A DNA stretch of 41,548 bases from Fusobacterium_C necrophorum (GTDB lineage Bacteria; Fusobacteriota; Fusobacteriia; Fusobacteriales; Fusobacteriaceae). Under the pieces are notes generated by a model. It saw only the letters and a program-made list of their open reading frames with translations, made no database searches and had not been told where the DNA came from. Numbering within the stretch: the stretch's first letter is position 1; each line of letters opens with the position of its first letter. The stretch lies in NCBI RefSeq assembly GCF_900104395.1, contig NZ_FMXX01000022.1. One strand, written 5' to 3'. The position numbers and the translations under genes are program-made. This document shows, piece after piece, positions 17,101 to 24,410 of the stretch.

Positions 17101-18432
17101 TGACAAATGTTTTGTTTTAAAATTTCCTTTTACTTTGATATCATTTCCTGCTTTTAAATCCCCAGATAAATTTTCAAAACTTCCATTTTCAAGATTATTA
17201 TTTATTTCAATATTATTTCCGGCTTCAATAGACGATTTAACTAATTTTAATTCATTTTCCACTTCTGACATATTTTTCACATTTAAATAATAGTCATAAT
17301 AGATAATTCCTCTTTCTCTATTTTGATACTTTTTATTATGTTCATTTGATTTTAATCTAACACTTCCTTCTAATCTGGACATATTTTTTACGATAGGAGC
17401 ATTAAGACTGACATTTTTATCCGCTTTCATTTTTCCAATATTGTTAATTTCTTCTTTAGACGATATTTTGATATCTTTTCCATTTATGTCAGAACTTACA
17501 ACTTTTCCTTCAGAGATTATCTCCACTTCATCCTTTGCTTTTAGGCTTCCTTCATATTTGATTCCTTCGCCTTTATTAGTACTCAAGATAAAAATGTTAT
17601 TTCCATACATAGCTCCAAATTTTGAAGCGGAAATAGCTTCTACATTGGTAATTCCATCTTTGGCGTTTTCAGCATTTAATTCGAAAGTATCATTTACAGC
17701 TGTAACAGTATTTGCACCAGCTATAACATTGATATTTAAATTTTTATTATGTTCAGAGTTGATTGCTCCATCTAGTTCAGCCCTTCTTGAAAGGATATTC
17801 AAGTAATCAGAATCTGTTTCTATTCCTTTTTCTTTTACTGCTATCTTTGCATTATTTGTAGCTGTGTTAAAAGAAATTTTTTTATTATCGACTGAGACTT
17901 TTCCTGTTGATAATGTTAGAGCTGAAGTGTTTATAAATCTTGCTCCATTTACATTTATTCCATTTTCATTGGCAATAACAAGATCTGCTCTTTTCCCAAA
18001 AACTTCAAGTCCTCCGTTTAATTCTGAAGCAGAATTTCCTTGAATTTCATTCAAGATAACAGAAGCAGAGTTTGTTAAATTTGGGTTTGCACTGACTTCT
18101 CCTCCTGTAACAGAAGTTCCATTTTTTTGACTGTTGTTAAAAATAACATTATTTTTGTCCCCAACATTAAAATCTACATACTTATTGTGAGATATTCCAT
18201 TATTAGGATCAACAATATTAATAACATCGGTCCCATTTTGGCTTGAAGTTATTCTTAAGCCATTATTTGAATTTGACGGAGTTATTTGATTCCTAACTCT
18301 TAAATCTCTTGCTTCAACATCAAAGCTTAGCATCCCATGAATTAAAAAAGCAACAATGAATGCTGTCGTAATTCTTACTCTTTGTTTTAAATGCGATTTT
18401 AAAACATTTTCAAAATTTTTTAATTTTTTCAT
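14170..18432 (-). CDS. Two-partner secretion exoprotein (TpsA), filamentous haemagglutinin/haemolysin-like
   Basis: The protein has 1420 residues from the ATG at 18432, chosen because GGGGAGGAG precedes it; an upstream in-frame ATG lacks a site. An extended signal peptide (about 1-40, with LKSHLKQRVRITTAFIVAFL) is followed by the TPS secretion domain (about 45-290) with NGISHNKYVDFNV, NPNLTNSASVILNEI and VIANENGINVNGARF. The rest is long beta-helix made of repeated A/G-x-NI-I/L-xAG-type strands. The C-terminus is a charged helix, RIEQMRDKVKNW. I see no VENN motif or toxin domain, so CdiA-type toxin delivery is not supported; adhesin or haemolysin is likelier. It is about half the size of F. 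necrophorum leukotoxin and is not LktA. Confidence 0.9.
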   Translation of the reverse strand: MKKLKNFENVLKSHLKQRVRITTAFIVAFLIHGMLSFDVEARDLRVRNQITPSNSNNGLRITSSQNGTDVINIVDPNNGISHNKYVDFNVGDKNNVIFNNSQKNGTSVTGGEVSANPNLTNSASVILNEIQGNSASELNGGLEVFGKRADLVIANENGINVNGARFINTSALTLSTGKVSVDNKKISFNTATNNAKIAVKEKGIETDSDYLNILSRRAELDGAINSEHNKNLNINVIAGANTVTAVNDTFELNAENAKDGITNVEAISASKFGAMYGNNIFILSTNKGEGIKYEGSLKAKDEVEIISEGKVVSSDINGKDIKISSKEEINNIGKMKADKNVSLNAPIVKNMSRLEGSVRLKSNEHNKKYQNRERGIIYYDYYLNVKNMSEVENELKLVKSSIEAGNNIEINNNLENGSFENLSGDLKAGNDIKVKGNFKTKHLSEGIKLEDLLKRIKVDLRWEHRSLVDNAYFNGNSSLTDGSLLDALKIMTQKKNKEYYTALKQIDDPQLNKVLSGLLGADWRTRERIKDEKDWNKEAAISFTNGTYSIEAGNDLKASGKVIELGGSNVMTKKEIFEVASTKTESLQSTISDVKNANIKAKNVYMEADNITNVNADIAAEDSAILYSKNNIDVKGAKVSADKILLEAGKDINLSSELGFKSSGEHAIIKETDVTANKAVGIKSKNLNIYGADVEAKDGLIKIDSDKLNVKDISTINANYKAELIEGKKYILRDHQYTKALQAKVESTPSKIIANKIFITAKDGAAIEGSLISGKNADSIIQIISEGNVNIKNSNNIDYSNFYSDSRGKNKKGVYKLLKIDKASKENLDIVGSNLKSEGNINIKSKNLTVVSSKIKAGKKVNLEAEEDIKLLASLNSKKEELNKMEWGSGAINSYKKSLEKKDVVSTMIEAGEKANVHAKRDLYKQSVFVKAGSVTMNGEANNYSDALASTEIKKETDVKAGFGVEGKIAFAGMGAAGEANTLDNTATGKTSGIKGLLEKENEFKKAEARAKVYAKMEVNKSIKESKNYVNNNITSESGDVTIGSNGVTDIGNTDINSQNDVNLRGKKVETTTKENVTKEVNHKLDLSVKGDIAFSNENVNKLNDLANDVLKSKEMLEKKDILGLAQKAEETIKDLKETIPNLTKKDILGIKSSQGVGVEYTNKTSTTTETTASSLKAKGKLNIKADEGDITLKNTYLKAQEFNTETPGKVNLLAGKKTIHKEENSLKVGVSVNENVGVNIADGANAKIGVGVQASYNGGTDLNKKSLNTTVEVGKVNHKAAAVNEDNKTDFYYKDKRGAGVDVDLKIGVSSNHIVAADGNVGGNVNYSFAAGKSTTDVVTNKTESTDVKAGVGLKASVGIDGKSPDFSISTDQIEYKKDGKVLVNIDAKDKMITKERIEQMRDKVKNWRTPTNSAEKLI

Positions 18433-18485
18433 GATATCTCCTCCCCTTTTTTTTACAATAATTTCATATATAATACTAGAACTAT

Positions 18486-18514
18486 AATATAACATTTTTG
18501 TAATCTTTTGTCTA
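18486..18514 (-). promoter_or_regulatory. Promoter of the tpsA-tpsB operon
   Basis: Minus strand TAGACA (18509-18514), 17-nt spacer, TATATT (18486-18491). A leader of about 50 nt precedes the tpsA ATG. Confidence 0.55.
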
Positions 18515-18550
18515 TAGTCTAAGATAAATTTTTTTACCTATCTAAAAAAT

Positions 18551-19342
18551 TTATTTCTTATAATATTTCATTGCTTCCGGTAAAAATGCTTTTAAGGCAG
18601 CAATTCGCTTCTCATTTGCCGGATGTGTAGATAGAAAATCTGAACCACTGCTTTCTGAAAGAGAGGCCATTTTCATTTCCGCATAAATAGCTTCTGTAGG
18701 GTCATAGCCTGCCATTGCCATAAAAATCATTCCATATTTATCCGCTTCGTATTCTTGCGTACGGTTAAATTTCAACAAACCGATGGAAAGTCCATCAGAT
18801 ACTAAGGAGGAAGCTGATTTTCCAACCATGACATTGGTAAGAGCACTTGCCAATCCGGCTAATTGTTGGTTGCTATATCCTTCTGCATGATGTCCGCCAA
18901 TGACATGTCCTATTTCATGCCCCATAACAAAAGCAATTCGAGCATCTGTTTGTAATACTGGCATAATTCCGGAATAAAAGGCGATTTTTCCTCCCGGCAT
19001 AGCAAAAGCGTTGATTTCTTTGCTCTCAATTAAATTGAATTCCCAGCGTAAATATTGGATGCGATCTCCCATTCCATTTTGATACATATATCTTTCAACG
19101 GCAGAAGCTACTCGTTTTCCTATCATGTGTAATCTGCGTCCATTCTGAGTATTGTTTGCCAGCTTTCCTTGCTGCTTTGCTTTTTGAATGAGTTGATTGT
19201 ATGAATTTGCAGAACTGGCAACTAAACTTTCATCACTCACCAGTTTCAATTGATTTCTTCCTGTCAGTGGGGCAGTAGAGGTACAAGCCATCATAATACT
19301 AGAACATAATACCAAAAAAAATATTTTAATTGATTTTTTCAT
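18551..19342 (-). CDS. M48-family zinc metalloprotease lipoprotein (LoiP/BepA-like)
   Basis: The protein has 263 residues. The signal peptide ends in a lipobox (IMMAC, Cys about 20), predicting a periplasm-facing lipoprotein. The zinc motif GHEIGHV lies near residue 143, and the third ligand Glu is in QEYEADKYGM near 197. FLSTHPANEKRIAAL is the conserved C-terminal M48 block. AFAMPGGKIAFYSG is the family strand before the helix. Such proteases monitor outer-membrane protein and lipoprotein assembly. GAGGAGATG lies upstream of the start, with a promoter at 19414-19442. Being next to tpsA may reflect an envelope quality-control role, but tpsA has its own promoter. Confidence 0.93.
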   Translation of the reverse strand: MKKSIKIFFLVLCSSIMMACTSTAPLTGRNQLKLVSDESLVASSANSYNQLIQKAKQQGKLANNTQNGRRLHMIGKRVASAVERYMYQNGMGDRIQYLRWEFNLIESKEINAFAMPGGKIAFYSGIMPVLQTDARIAFVMGHEIGHVIGGHHAEGYSNQQLAGLASALTNVMVGKSASSLVSDGLSIGLLKFNRTQEYEADKYGMIFMAMAGYDPTEAIYAEMKMASLSESSGSDFLSTHPANEKRIAALKAFLPEAMKYYKK

Positions 19343-19370
19343 ACTTTCATCTCCTCTTAATTAATATATT

Positions 19371-19394
19371 TTTAGCTACAGATTCATAGCTAAA
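19371..19394 (-). repeat. Perfect hairpin in the 5' leader of the M48 protease gene
   Basis: 8-bp inverted repeat TTTAGCTA/TAGCTAAA (19371-19378 with 19387-19394) and an 8-nt loop, between the promoter and the ribosome site. There is no T-tract, so it is not a terminator. An mRNA-stabilising or operator role is possible. Confidence 0.45.
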
Positions 19395-19413
19395 TTTATT
19401 TTAAATTTTCTGT

Positions 19414-19442
19414 ATTCTACACCCTTTTAAGGTATATTTCAA
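19414..19442 (-). promoter_or_regulatory. Sigma70 promoter of the M48 protease gene
   Basis: Minus strand TTGAAA (19437-19442), 17-nt spacer, TAGAAT (19414-19419). The leader is about 65 nt and contains a hairpin. Confidence 0.7.
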
Positions 19443-19513
19443 GAAAAATAAAAAACTTTTTGAAATCTTAAAAGGTGTCAGAGACTAAGATAAATAAAAA
19501 CCTGTCTTTTTGA

Positions 19514-19542
19514 TTGACAATCATTTATATCAATGATACAAT
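19514..19542 (+). promoter_or_regulatory. Sigma70 promoter of the que operon
   Basis: TTGACA (19514-19519), 17-nt spacer, TACAAT (19537-19542). The predicted start near 19549 coincides with the first base of the preQ1 aptamer. Confidence 0.85.
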
Positions 19543-19548
19543 TTTCAA

Positions 19549-19591
19549 AGACAGTTCATTGGTACCATCCTGTCTATAAACAAAACTAGGG
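19549..19591 (+). promoter_or_regulatory. preQ1-I riboswitch aptamer
   Basis: Stem P1 is GACAG/CTGTC (19550-19554 with 19570-19574). The loop opens with TTC as in the class I consensus, and the 3' strand TATAAACAAAACTAGG is the diagnostic A-rich tail that forms the pseudoknot. It lies directly upstream of the queD-E-folE-C-F operon, the expected genetic context. The tail base run TAGGG (19587-19591) can also pair with CCCTA (19648-19652) in the terminator, which gives an antiterminator/terminator switch in which preQ1 binding would favour termination. Confidence 0.85.
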
Positions 19592-19626
19592 CTATTTTTT
19601 ATTGCAATTTTTTGGAATTGTGTATA

Positions 19627-19657
19627 AGGGATAGACTAGAGATCTATCCCTATTTTT
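19627..19657 (+). terminator. Attenuator terminator of the preQ1 riboswitch
   Basis: An 8-bp stem AGGGATAG/CTATCCCT (19627-19634 with 19644-19651) is followed by ATTTTTATTT. It sits between the aptamer and the queD ribosome site, as in a transcriptional OFF switch. Confidence 0.85.
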
Positions 19658-19677
19658 ATTTGATAAAGGAGAAAGCC

Positions 19678-20121
19678 ATGTATACTTTACATAGTGAAGC
19701 CAGTTTCGACAGTGCTCATTTTTTAAAAGATTATCAAGGAAAATGCAGAAACATTCACGGACATCGTTGGAAAGTTCGAATTGAAATATCTGCAGAACAT
19801 TTACAGAAAGAGGGAAGTTGTCGTGGAATGCTTTTCGATTTTTCAGAAATAAAAACGGAGCTTCGAGAAATTACAGAGTATTTTGATCATGCCTTAATTA
19901 TCGAAAAAAATTCTCTTAAAAAATCCCTTCTCAATGCCTTACAAGAAGAACAATTTCGTATCATTGAGGTAGAATTTCGACCGACTGCAGAACATTTTGC
20001 AAAATTCTTTTATGAACATTTTCAAAAAAAAGGCTTTCCTATTTCGCAAGCCCTTGTCTATGAAACACCCAATAACTGTGCTGCTTATTCGAAAGATGTG
20101 ATATCATATGCCGAAGTATAA
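19678..20121 (+). CDS. queD: 6-carboxy-5,6,7,8-tetrahydropterin synthase
   Basis: The protein has 147 residues from the ATG at 19678, preceded by AAAGGAG. Zinc ligands are seen in FDSAHFL and IHGHRW, with the catalytic Cys in GKCRN just before. FDHALII and the C-terminal YETPNNCAAY complete the QueD/PTPS pattern. It converts 7,8-dihydroneopterin triphosphate, the FolE product, to 6-carboxytetrahydropterin. It is the first gene after the preQ1 switch and overlaps queE by 14 nt. Confidence 0.95.
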   Translation: MYTLHSEASFDSAHFLKDYQGKCRNIHGHRWKVRIEISAEHLQKEGSCRGMLFDFSEIKTELREITEYFDHALIIEKNSLKKSLLNALQEEQFRIIEVEFRPTAEHFAKFFYEHFQKKGFPISQALVYETPNNCAAYSKDVISYAEV

Positions 20122-20776
20122 AGTAGTGGAAATGTTTGAGAGTATCAATGGAGAAGGAAAAAAAGCAGGTCAATTGGCTCTTTTTATTCGTTTTCAATTC
20201 TGTAATTTGGACTGCTCCTATTGTGATACCAAATGGGCAAATACGAAAAAGAGTCCTTTTACTTGGATGAGCCTTGAGGAAATTTTGGAAACGGCAAGAC
20301 AAAGAGGAATCAAAAATATTACCTTAACAGGAGGAGAACCTCTCCTCCAATCTGATATTTTTGCTTTGTTGGAAGCTTTTTCGAAAGAGAAAATGTTTGA
20401 AGTAGAAATTGAGACAAATGGAAGTATTCCTTTGAAAAAATTTCAATCCATTGAAAATCCGCCTTCGTTTACTCTGGATTATAAGCTTCCACAAAGTAAT
20501 ATGGAAGAATATATGTGTCTGGAAAATTTCTCTTCGGTTAATGCCAAAGATACTGTAAAATTTGTAGTTTCCGATCTGCAAGATTTAGAAAGGGCAAGAG
20601 AAATCATGAACCAATATTCTTTGATTGGAAAGTGTTCCCTTTACCTAAGTCCTGTTTTTGGAAAAATTCCTCTTCCCACTATTGTGGACTTTATGAAAAA
20701 ATATCACCTGAACGGAGTCAATATGCAATTACAAATGCATAAATTTATTTGGGATCCGGAAACGAAAGGAGTGTAA
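20108..20776 (+). CDS. queE: 7-carboxy-7-deazaguanine synthase (radical SAM)
   Basis: The protein has 222 residues. The radical SAM cluster motif is CNLDCSYC (CX3CX2C, about residues 32-39), followed by DTKWA. TGGEPLLQ is the SAM-contacting glycine motif. The N-terminal VVEMFESINGEGKKAG is the QueE substrate-binding start. The enzyme rearranges 6-carboxytetrahydropterin to CDG. It begins inside queD and ends directly before folE (TAA followed by ATG), so all three are coupled. Confidence 0.95.
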   Translation: MPKYKVVEMFESINGEGKKAGQLALFIRFQFCNLDCSYCDTKWANTKKSPFTWMSLEEILETARQRGIKNITLTGGEPLLQSDIFALLEAFSKEKMFEVEIETNGSIPLKKFQSIENPPSFTLDYKLPQSNMEEYMCLENFSSVNAKDTVKFVVSDLQDLERAREIMNQYSLIGKCSLYLSPVFGKIPLPTIVDFMKKYHLNGVNMQLQMHKFIWDPETKGV

Positions 20777-21352
20777 ATGGTAGATAAAAAAGCAATTCAA
20801 GAACATATTCGAGGTCTTCTCATTGCTCTCGGAGAAGATCCGGAACGGGAAGGTCTTTTGGAAACTCCGGAACGAGTTGCCAACATGTATGAAGAAATCT
20901 TTGAGGGAATTCAATACAGCAATGCTGATTTAGCGAAAATGTTTGGAAAAACCTTTGAGGGAGATCATCCAACGGAAAGTGATGATATGGTTATAGTTCG
21001 AGATATTGAGATTTTTAGTGTCTGTGAACATCATTTGGCTTTGATGTATGACATGAAAGTGACGGTAGCCTATCTTCCCAATAAAAAGTTATTAGGACTT
21101 AGTAAAGTCGCCCGTATTTGTGATATGGTTGGAAAACGTTTACAGCTACAGGAAAGAATGGGAAGGGATATTGCTGAAATCATGCAAAAAGTAACCGACT
21201 CACAGGACGTTGCCGTTTTTATTCAGGGAAAACACAGTTGCATGACCATGAGAGGAATTAAAAAACAGCAAAGCATAACAGAAACAAGCTGCTTTTTAGG
21301 AAAATTCAAAGAGAATTTACTTCTACAAAATAGAGTATATTCACGAAGTTAG
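20777..21352 (+). CDS. folE: GTP cyclohydrolase I
   Basis: The protein has 191 residues. Zinc ligands and the active site are seen in FSVCEHHLALM (Cys, His) and GKHSCMTMRG (Cys). LGLSKVARICDMVGKRLQLQERM is the conserved central block. It produces dihydroneopterin triphosphate, which feeds both folate and queuosine. Placement between queE and queC indicates this copy serves preQ1 synthesis at least in part. It starts with no gap after queE. Confidence 0.96.
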   Translation: MVDKKAIQEHIRGLLIALGEDPEREGLLETPERVANMYEEIFEGIQYSNADLAKMFGKTFEGDHPTESDDMVIVRDIEIFSVCEHHLALMYDMKVTVAYLPNKKLLGLSKVARICDMVGKRLQLQERMGRDIAEIMQKVTDSQDVAVFIQGKHSCMTMRGIKKQQSITETSCFLGKFKENLLLQNRVYSRS

Positions 21353-21360
21353 GAGGAAGC

Positions 21361-22056
21361 ATGAAAGTATTAGTATTACTAAGCGGAGGAATTGATAGTA
21401 CAACTTGTTTGGCTATGGCAATTGAAAAATATGGTGTTGAACAGGTTGTCGCTCTCAGTGCATTTTACGGACAAAAACATAACAAAGAATTGCAAGCTGC
21501 CAGAAATATTGCAAACTACTATCGGGTGGAATTAATAGAACTCAATCTATCCAAGATTTTTGCTTACAGCAATTCTTCTCTACTAGAACATTCCGGAAAA
21601 GAAATTCCCCATTGTTCCTACGTAGAGCAACTAGCAGAACGGAAAGAGAAAACCTTGTCGACCTATATTCCTTTCCGAAATGGTTTATTTTTGTCCACTG
21701 CAGCAAGTATCGCCATTTCAAAAAACTGTAGCATCATTTTCTATGGAGCTCACAGTGATGATGCCGCCGGAAATGCCTACCCGGATTGCAGCCCTGCCTT
21801 TCATGAAGCCATGAATACTGCTATCTATGAAGGAAGCGGAAGACAAGTGAGGATGGAAGCTCCCTTTCTTAAACTTCATAAAAAAGAAATTGTAAAACTG
21901 GGATTGGATTTAAAGCTTCCCTACGAACTCACTTGGAGTTGTTATGAGGGAGGAGAATATCCTTGTGGACAGTGTGGAACTTGTATAGATCGAGAAAAAG
22001 CCTTTGAAGAAAACGGCCATATTGACCCTTTAGTAATAGGAAGAGGAGGAAACTAG
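21361..22056 (+). CDS. queC: 7-cyano-7-deazaguanine synthase
   Basis: The protein has 231 residues. The PP-loop ATP motif LLSGGIDSTT is at residues 6-15. YIPFRNGLFLS and GAHSDDAAGNAYPDCSPAF are family blocks. The C-terminal zinc cysteines are in SCYEGG and CGQCGTC. It makes preQ0 from CDG and ammonia using ATP. AGGAGG is 4 nt upstream of the ATG. It abuts queF. Confidence 0.96.
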   Translation: MKVLVLLSGGIDSTTCLAMAIEKYGVEQVVALSAFYGQKHNKELQAARNIANYYRVELIELNLSKIFAYSNSSLLEHSGKEIPHCSYVEQLAERKEKTLSTYIPFRNGLFLSTAASIAISKNCSIIFYGAHSDDAAGNAYPDCSPAFHEAMNTAIYEGSGRQVRMEAPFLKLHKKEIVKLGLDLKLPYELTWSCYEGGEYPCGQCGTCIDREKAFEENGHIDPLVIGRGGN

Positions 22057-22539
22057 ATGAAAGAAAACAAAAATTTGACCTTATTAGGCAATCAGAGCAC
22101 AAAATATCCGCAGGACTATGCTCCGGAAATCTTAGAAATCTTTGAGAATAAACACCCCGATCATGACTATTTTGTCAAATTTAATTGCCCTGAGTTTACC
22201 AGTCTTTGTCCCATCACTGGACAACCGGATTTCGCCAATATTGTCATTTCTTATGTCCCTAATGTTAAAATGGTAGAAAGTAAATCTTTAAAATTATACC
22301 TTTTCAGCTTTCGAAATCATGGAGATTTTCATGAAGATTGTATGAATATTATTATGAAAGATCTAATTCGAGTCATGGATCCTAAATATATTGAAGTTTG
22401 GGGAAAATTCACTCCCAGAGGAGGAATTTCCATTGATCCTTATTGCAATTATGGAAAGAAAGGAACGAAATGGGAAGAGATTGCTCTTCATAGAATGGTA
22501 AATCACGATATGTATCCGGAAAAAGTGGATAATCGATAA
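22057..22539 (+). CDS. queF: NADPH-dependent preQ0 reductase, unimodular QueF
   Basis: The protein has 160 residues, the short unimodular type. The catalytic Cys sits in FTSLCPITGQPDFA (about residue 51), with the partner Asp in the same block. ESKSLKLYLFSFRNHGDFHED is the QueF signature including the substrate-binding Glu. It reduces the nitrile of preQ0 to the amine preQ1, the ligand of the upstream riboswitch, so the product controls its own operon. No tgt or queA is present in this window. Confidence 0.95.
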   Translation: MKENKNLTLLGNQSTKYPQDYAPEILEIFENKHPDHDYFVKFNCPEFTSLCPITGQPDFANIVISYVPNVKMVESKSLKLYLFSFRNHGDFHEDCMNIIMKDLIRVMDPKYIEVWGKFTPRGGISIDPYCNYGKKGTKWEEIALHRMVNHDMYPEKVDNR

Positions 22540-22571
22540 AAAAGAAGAAATGAAAAAAGTCAAATATAAAA

Positions 22572-22611
22572 AGGATTTTAGAGATATATTTTCTAATATC
22601 TCTAAAATCCT
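22572..22611. terminator. Bidirectional hairpin between queF and the DUF2828 gene
   Basis: A perfect 16-bp stem (22572-22587 with 22596-22611) with an 8-nt loop lies between two convergent genes. The minus-strand exit has TTTTTATATTT, a good tract for the DUF2828 gene. The plus-strand exit is CTTGAAAATTT and is weaker. Confidence 0.8.
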
Positions 22612-22669
22612 CTTGAAAATTTCATAGTCTATCTCCATCAGCACCATTTGACAAAAAGGATAAAATTTG

Positions 22670-24172
22670 CTATTCCCAAACAATATTTTGATATCTCTCC
22701 ACCAATACGGCATTTCGGATAACCTCTATAGGCTCCAATATTTCAGTATTCAACACTGCCTGCATGATTGCTGGACTATATCCGCTCACAAAAGCAATTC
22801 CTTTTCGTGTTGTTTCAGGAAAATTATTCGTGAAAAAATTTACATTCCAATAAAGAATGTCAGGTAAGATATAATTCTGTTTCTCATATAATTTTCTCAT
22901 GTTTTCCATAAAGGTCTTATTCACACTTTGTGTCGTAGCTTCGTCAAACTGCATATCAGAAATAATAATCAAATGTGTCGGTAACTCTTTTGGCTCTAAT
23001 TTATGTTCTATTGCTGTTTGTAATATTACCTTAAATACCGCTTCTATATCTGTATTTGCCACTTGATAACAAAAAGCATTTATTTTCTGTTGTAATGTTG
23101 TATATTGGGATAAATCCAAAAAATCGACAACTTCTGAAAATTCTAGTAATTTATTTCGATATATTTCACTCGGATTTCTTTCTGCAATATAAATTCCAAT
23201 AGAAACTGCAACATTCATCGGAGTCCCTGTCATAGAAGCACTGGTATCTACCACAGGAATAGCATTTAGAGCTTTCGTCATATAGTTTGGCAATGCTTTC
23301 CATTGTTGCTCCAAAATTTCATCATATTTCTCTGCAGAGCATTTCCAATTATCCCAACTGTTTGTGTAGTATTTTTTTACAATATCTACAGGAAACAGAA
23401 CTTCGGAATGTATCTTTGCTTTTCCATGAACTAAGCCTTGTTGATATTCTTGAAATCGTATTTTATCCTTTTTCAAAAAAAGATGTCGATTGAGTAGCAT
23501 ACATTTACTAGAAACATTTGAATAGTCTATCTTTTCAAAATCTTCAGCAGCAATATGACTCTCCGTAATATCAATTTTTCTTCTTAATTTTATTAGATCT
23601 TGTCTGTAATTCTTTACATAAATCTTGTACTCAATACATTTTTTTGCTTTTTCCACAGTATGCTTAGAACGGGAGTTAATCGTTGGCAACCATTTGGAAA
23701 GTAAACTTGGATGTTCGCTATTAAAGTCTTTTTGTAATTGCTCTCTCATAAAACTTGCTAATATTTCCTTATATTCAGAAGACTGTGTTGCTAAGAAGAT
23801 ATCTATGATATCTTTCCAACTTCCAAACTCTACAATCTGCGTTAAATTTTCTAAAACAACTCTTTCTAAAGGTCTAAAATTGGAATTAATAAAAGAAATC
23901 ATCAACAATTTAAAAACAGACTTCTCCCCCATTCCACCTCTACAATCTCTTGCATAAAATATTGCTTTCACAGCTAATTCTCTGTTTTCAGCATAGGCTC
24001 TTTGAAATAATTTTTCCAATTTTTTGTAATTAATATTATCATTCCAACTTCTCATGCTTCCTATTCGTCCAAACAGGTCTACAACAGCATTTTGTGTAGA
24101 TTTCACTGCTATGGCACCATTCCAAGTTTGAGTTAAATTTGTTACATTTCTTAATACATTCATGAAATTCAT
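22670..24172 (-). CDS. DUF2828 (TROVE/vWA, Ro60-like) protein
   Basis: The protein has 500 residues from the ATG at 24172, chosen for GGAGGG six nt upstream; the longer frame lacks a site. The N-terminal part has the DUF2828 pattern NGAIAVKSTQNAVVDLFGRI, then IFYARDCRGGMGEKSVF (about 71-87) and VEFGSWKDIIDI. The C-terminal third is a vWA domain with an intact MIDAS (VVDTSAS, Asp309, Ser311, Ser313) and a second acidic loop IISDMQFDEA. DUF2828 is related to TROVE proteins such as Ro60/Rsr, which form rings that bind misfolded and Y RNAs. An RNA-quality role is inferred. The gene stands alone behind a leader of about 230 nt and ends at a strong hairpin. Confidence 0.85.
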   Translation of the reverse strand: MNFMNVLRNVTNLTQTWNGAIAVKSTQNAVVDLFGRIGSMRSWNDNINYKKLEKLFQRAYAENRELAVKAIFYARDCRGGMGEKSVFKLLMISFINSNFRPLERVVLENLTQIVEFGSWKDIIDIFLATQSSEYKEILASFMREQLQKDFNSEHPSLLSKWLPTINSRSKHTVEKAKKCIEYKIYVKNYRQDLIKLRRKIDITESHIAAEDFEKIDYSNVSSKCMLLNRHLFLKKDKIRFQEYQQGLVHGKAKIHSEVLFPVDIVKKYYTNSWDNWKCSAEKYDEILEQQWKALPNYMTKALNAIPVVDTSASMTGTPMNVAVSIGIYIAERNPSEIYRNKLLEFSEVVDFLDLSQYTTLQQKINAFCYQVANTDIEAVFKVILQTAIEHKLEPKELPTHLIIISDMQFDEATTQSVNKTFMENMRKLYEKQNYILPDILYWNVNFFTNNFPETTRKGIAFVSGYSPAIMQAVLNTEILEPIEVIRNAVLVERYQNIVWE

Positions 24173-24212
24173 TTCTTTCCCTCCTTCATTCCAGCCAAAA
24201 GAAAAACAGAAC

Positions 24213-24404
24213 TTATACATGTCTTAGCAATCGTTTCCAATCGCCTTTCTTTTTAAGAGTTTCTTTCACTTTATCTTGTTTTTGCTGTTAAGTTCTGTAT
24301 TTTATTTACTTCATTTATTTTTTCTGGCTTCCCTCATTTATCGAAGAGAAGAACACTCCACAATAACACTACTTAAATCGGAAAACTTTTTCTCTAACTC
24401 CTGT
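24213..24404 (-). pseudogene. Frameshifted coding remnant in the leader of the DUF2828 gene
   Basis: The 314 nt between the DUF2828 start and the isomerase gene hold no intact gene, but the minus strand shows coding-like pieces in shifting frames. These are IWYRIYKQELEKKFSDLSS to ECSSLR and stop, then KPEKINEVNKIQNLTAKTR and stop, then DKVKETLKKKGDWKRLLRHV and stop at 24213. They read like one basic C-terminal region with two frame disruptions. The family is not recognised. A DUF2828 promoter lies at the upstream edge, so the fossil would be transcribed as a leader. Confidence 0.4.
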
Positions 24405-24410
24405 TTATAA

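Noticed and set aside
14170..18432. Leukotoxin LktA or a CdiA-type toxin
   Set aside because: Size is less than half of LktA, gene order differs, and no VENN motif or toxin/immunity pair is seen at the C-terminus.
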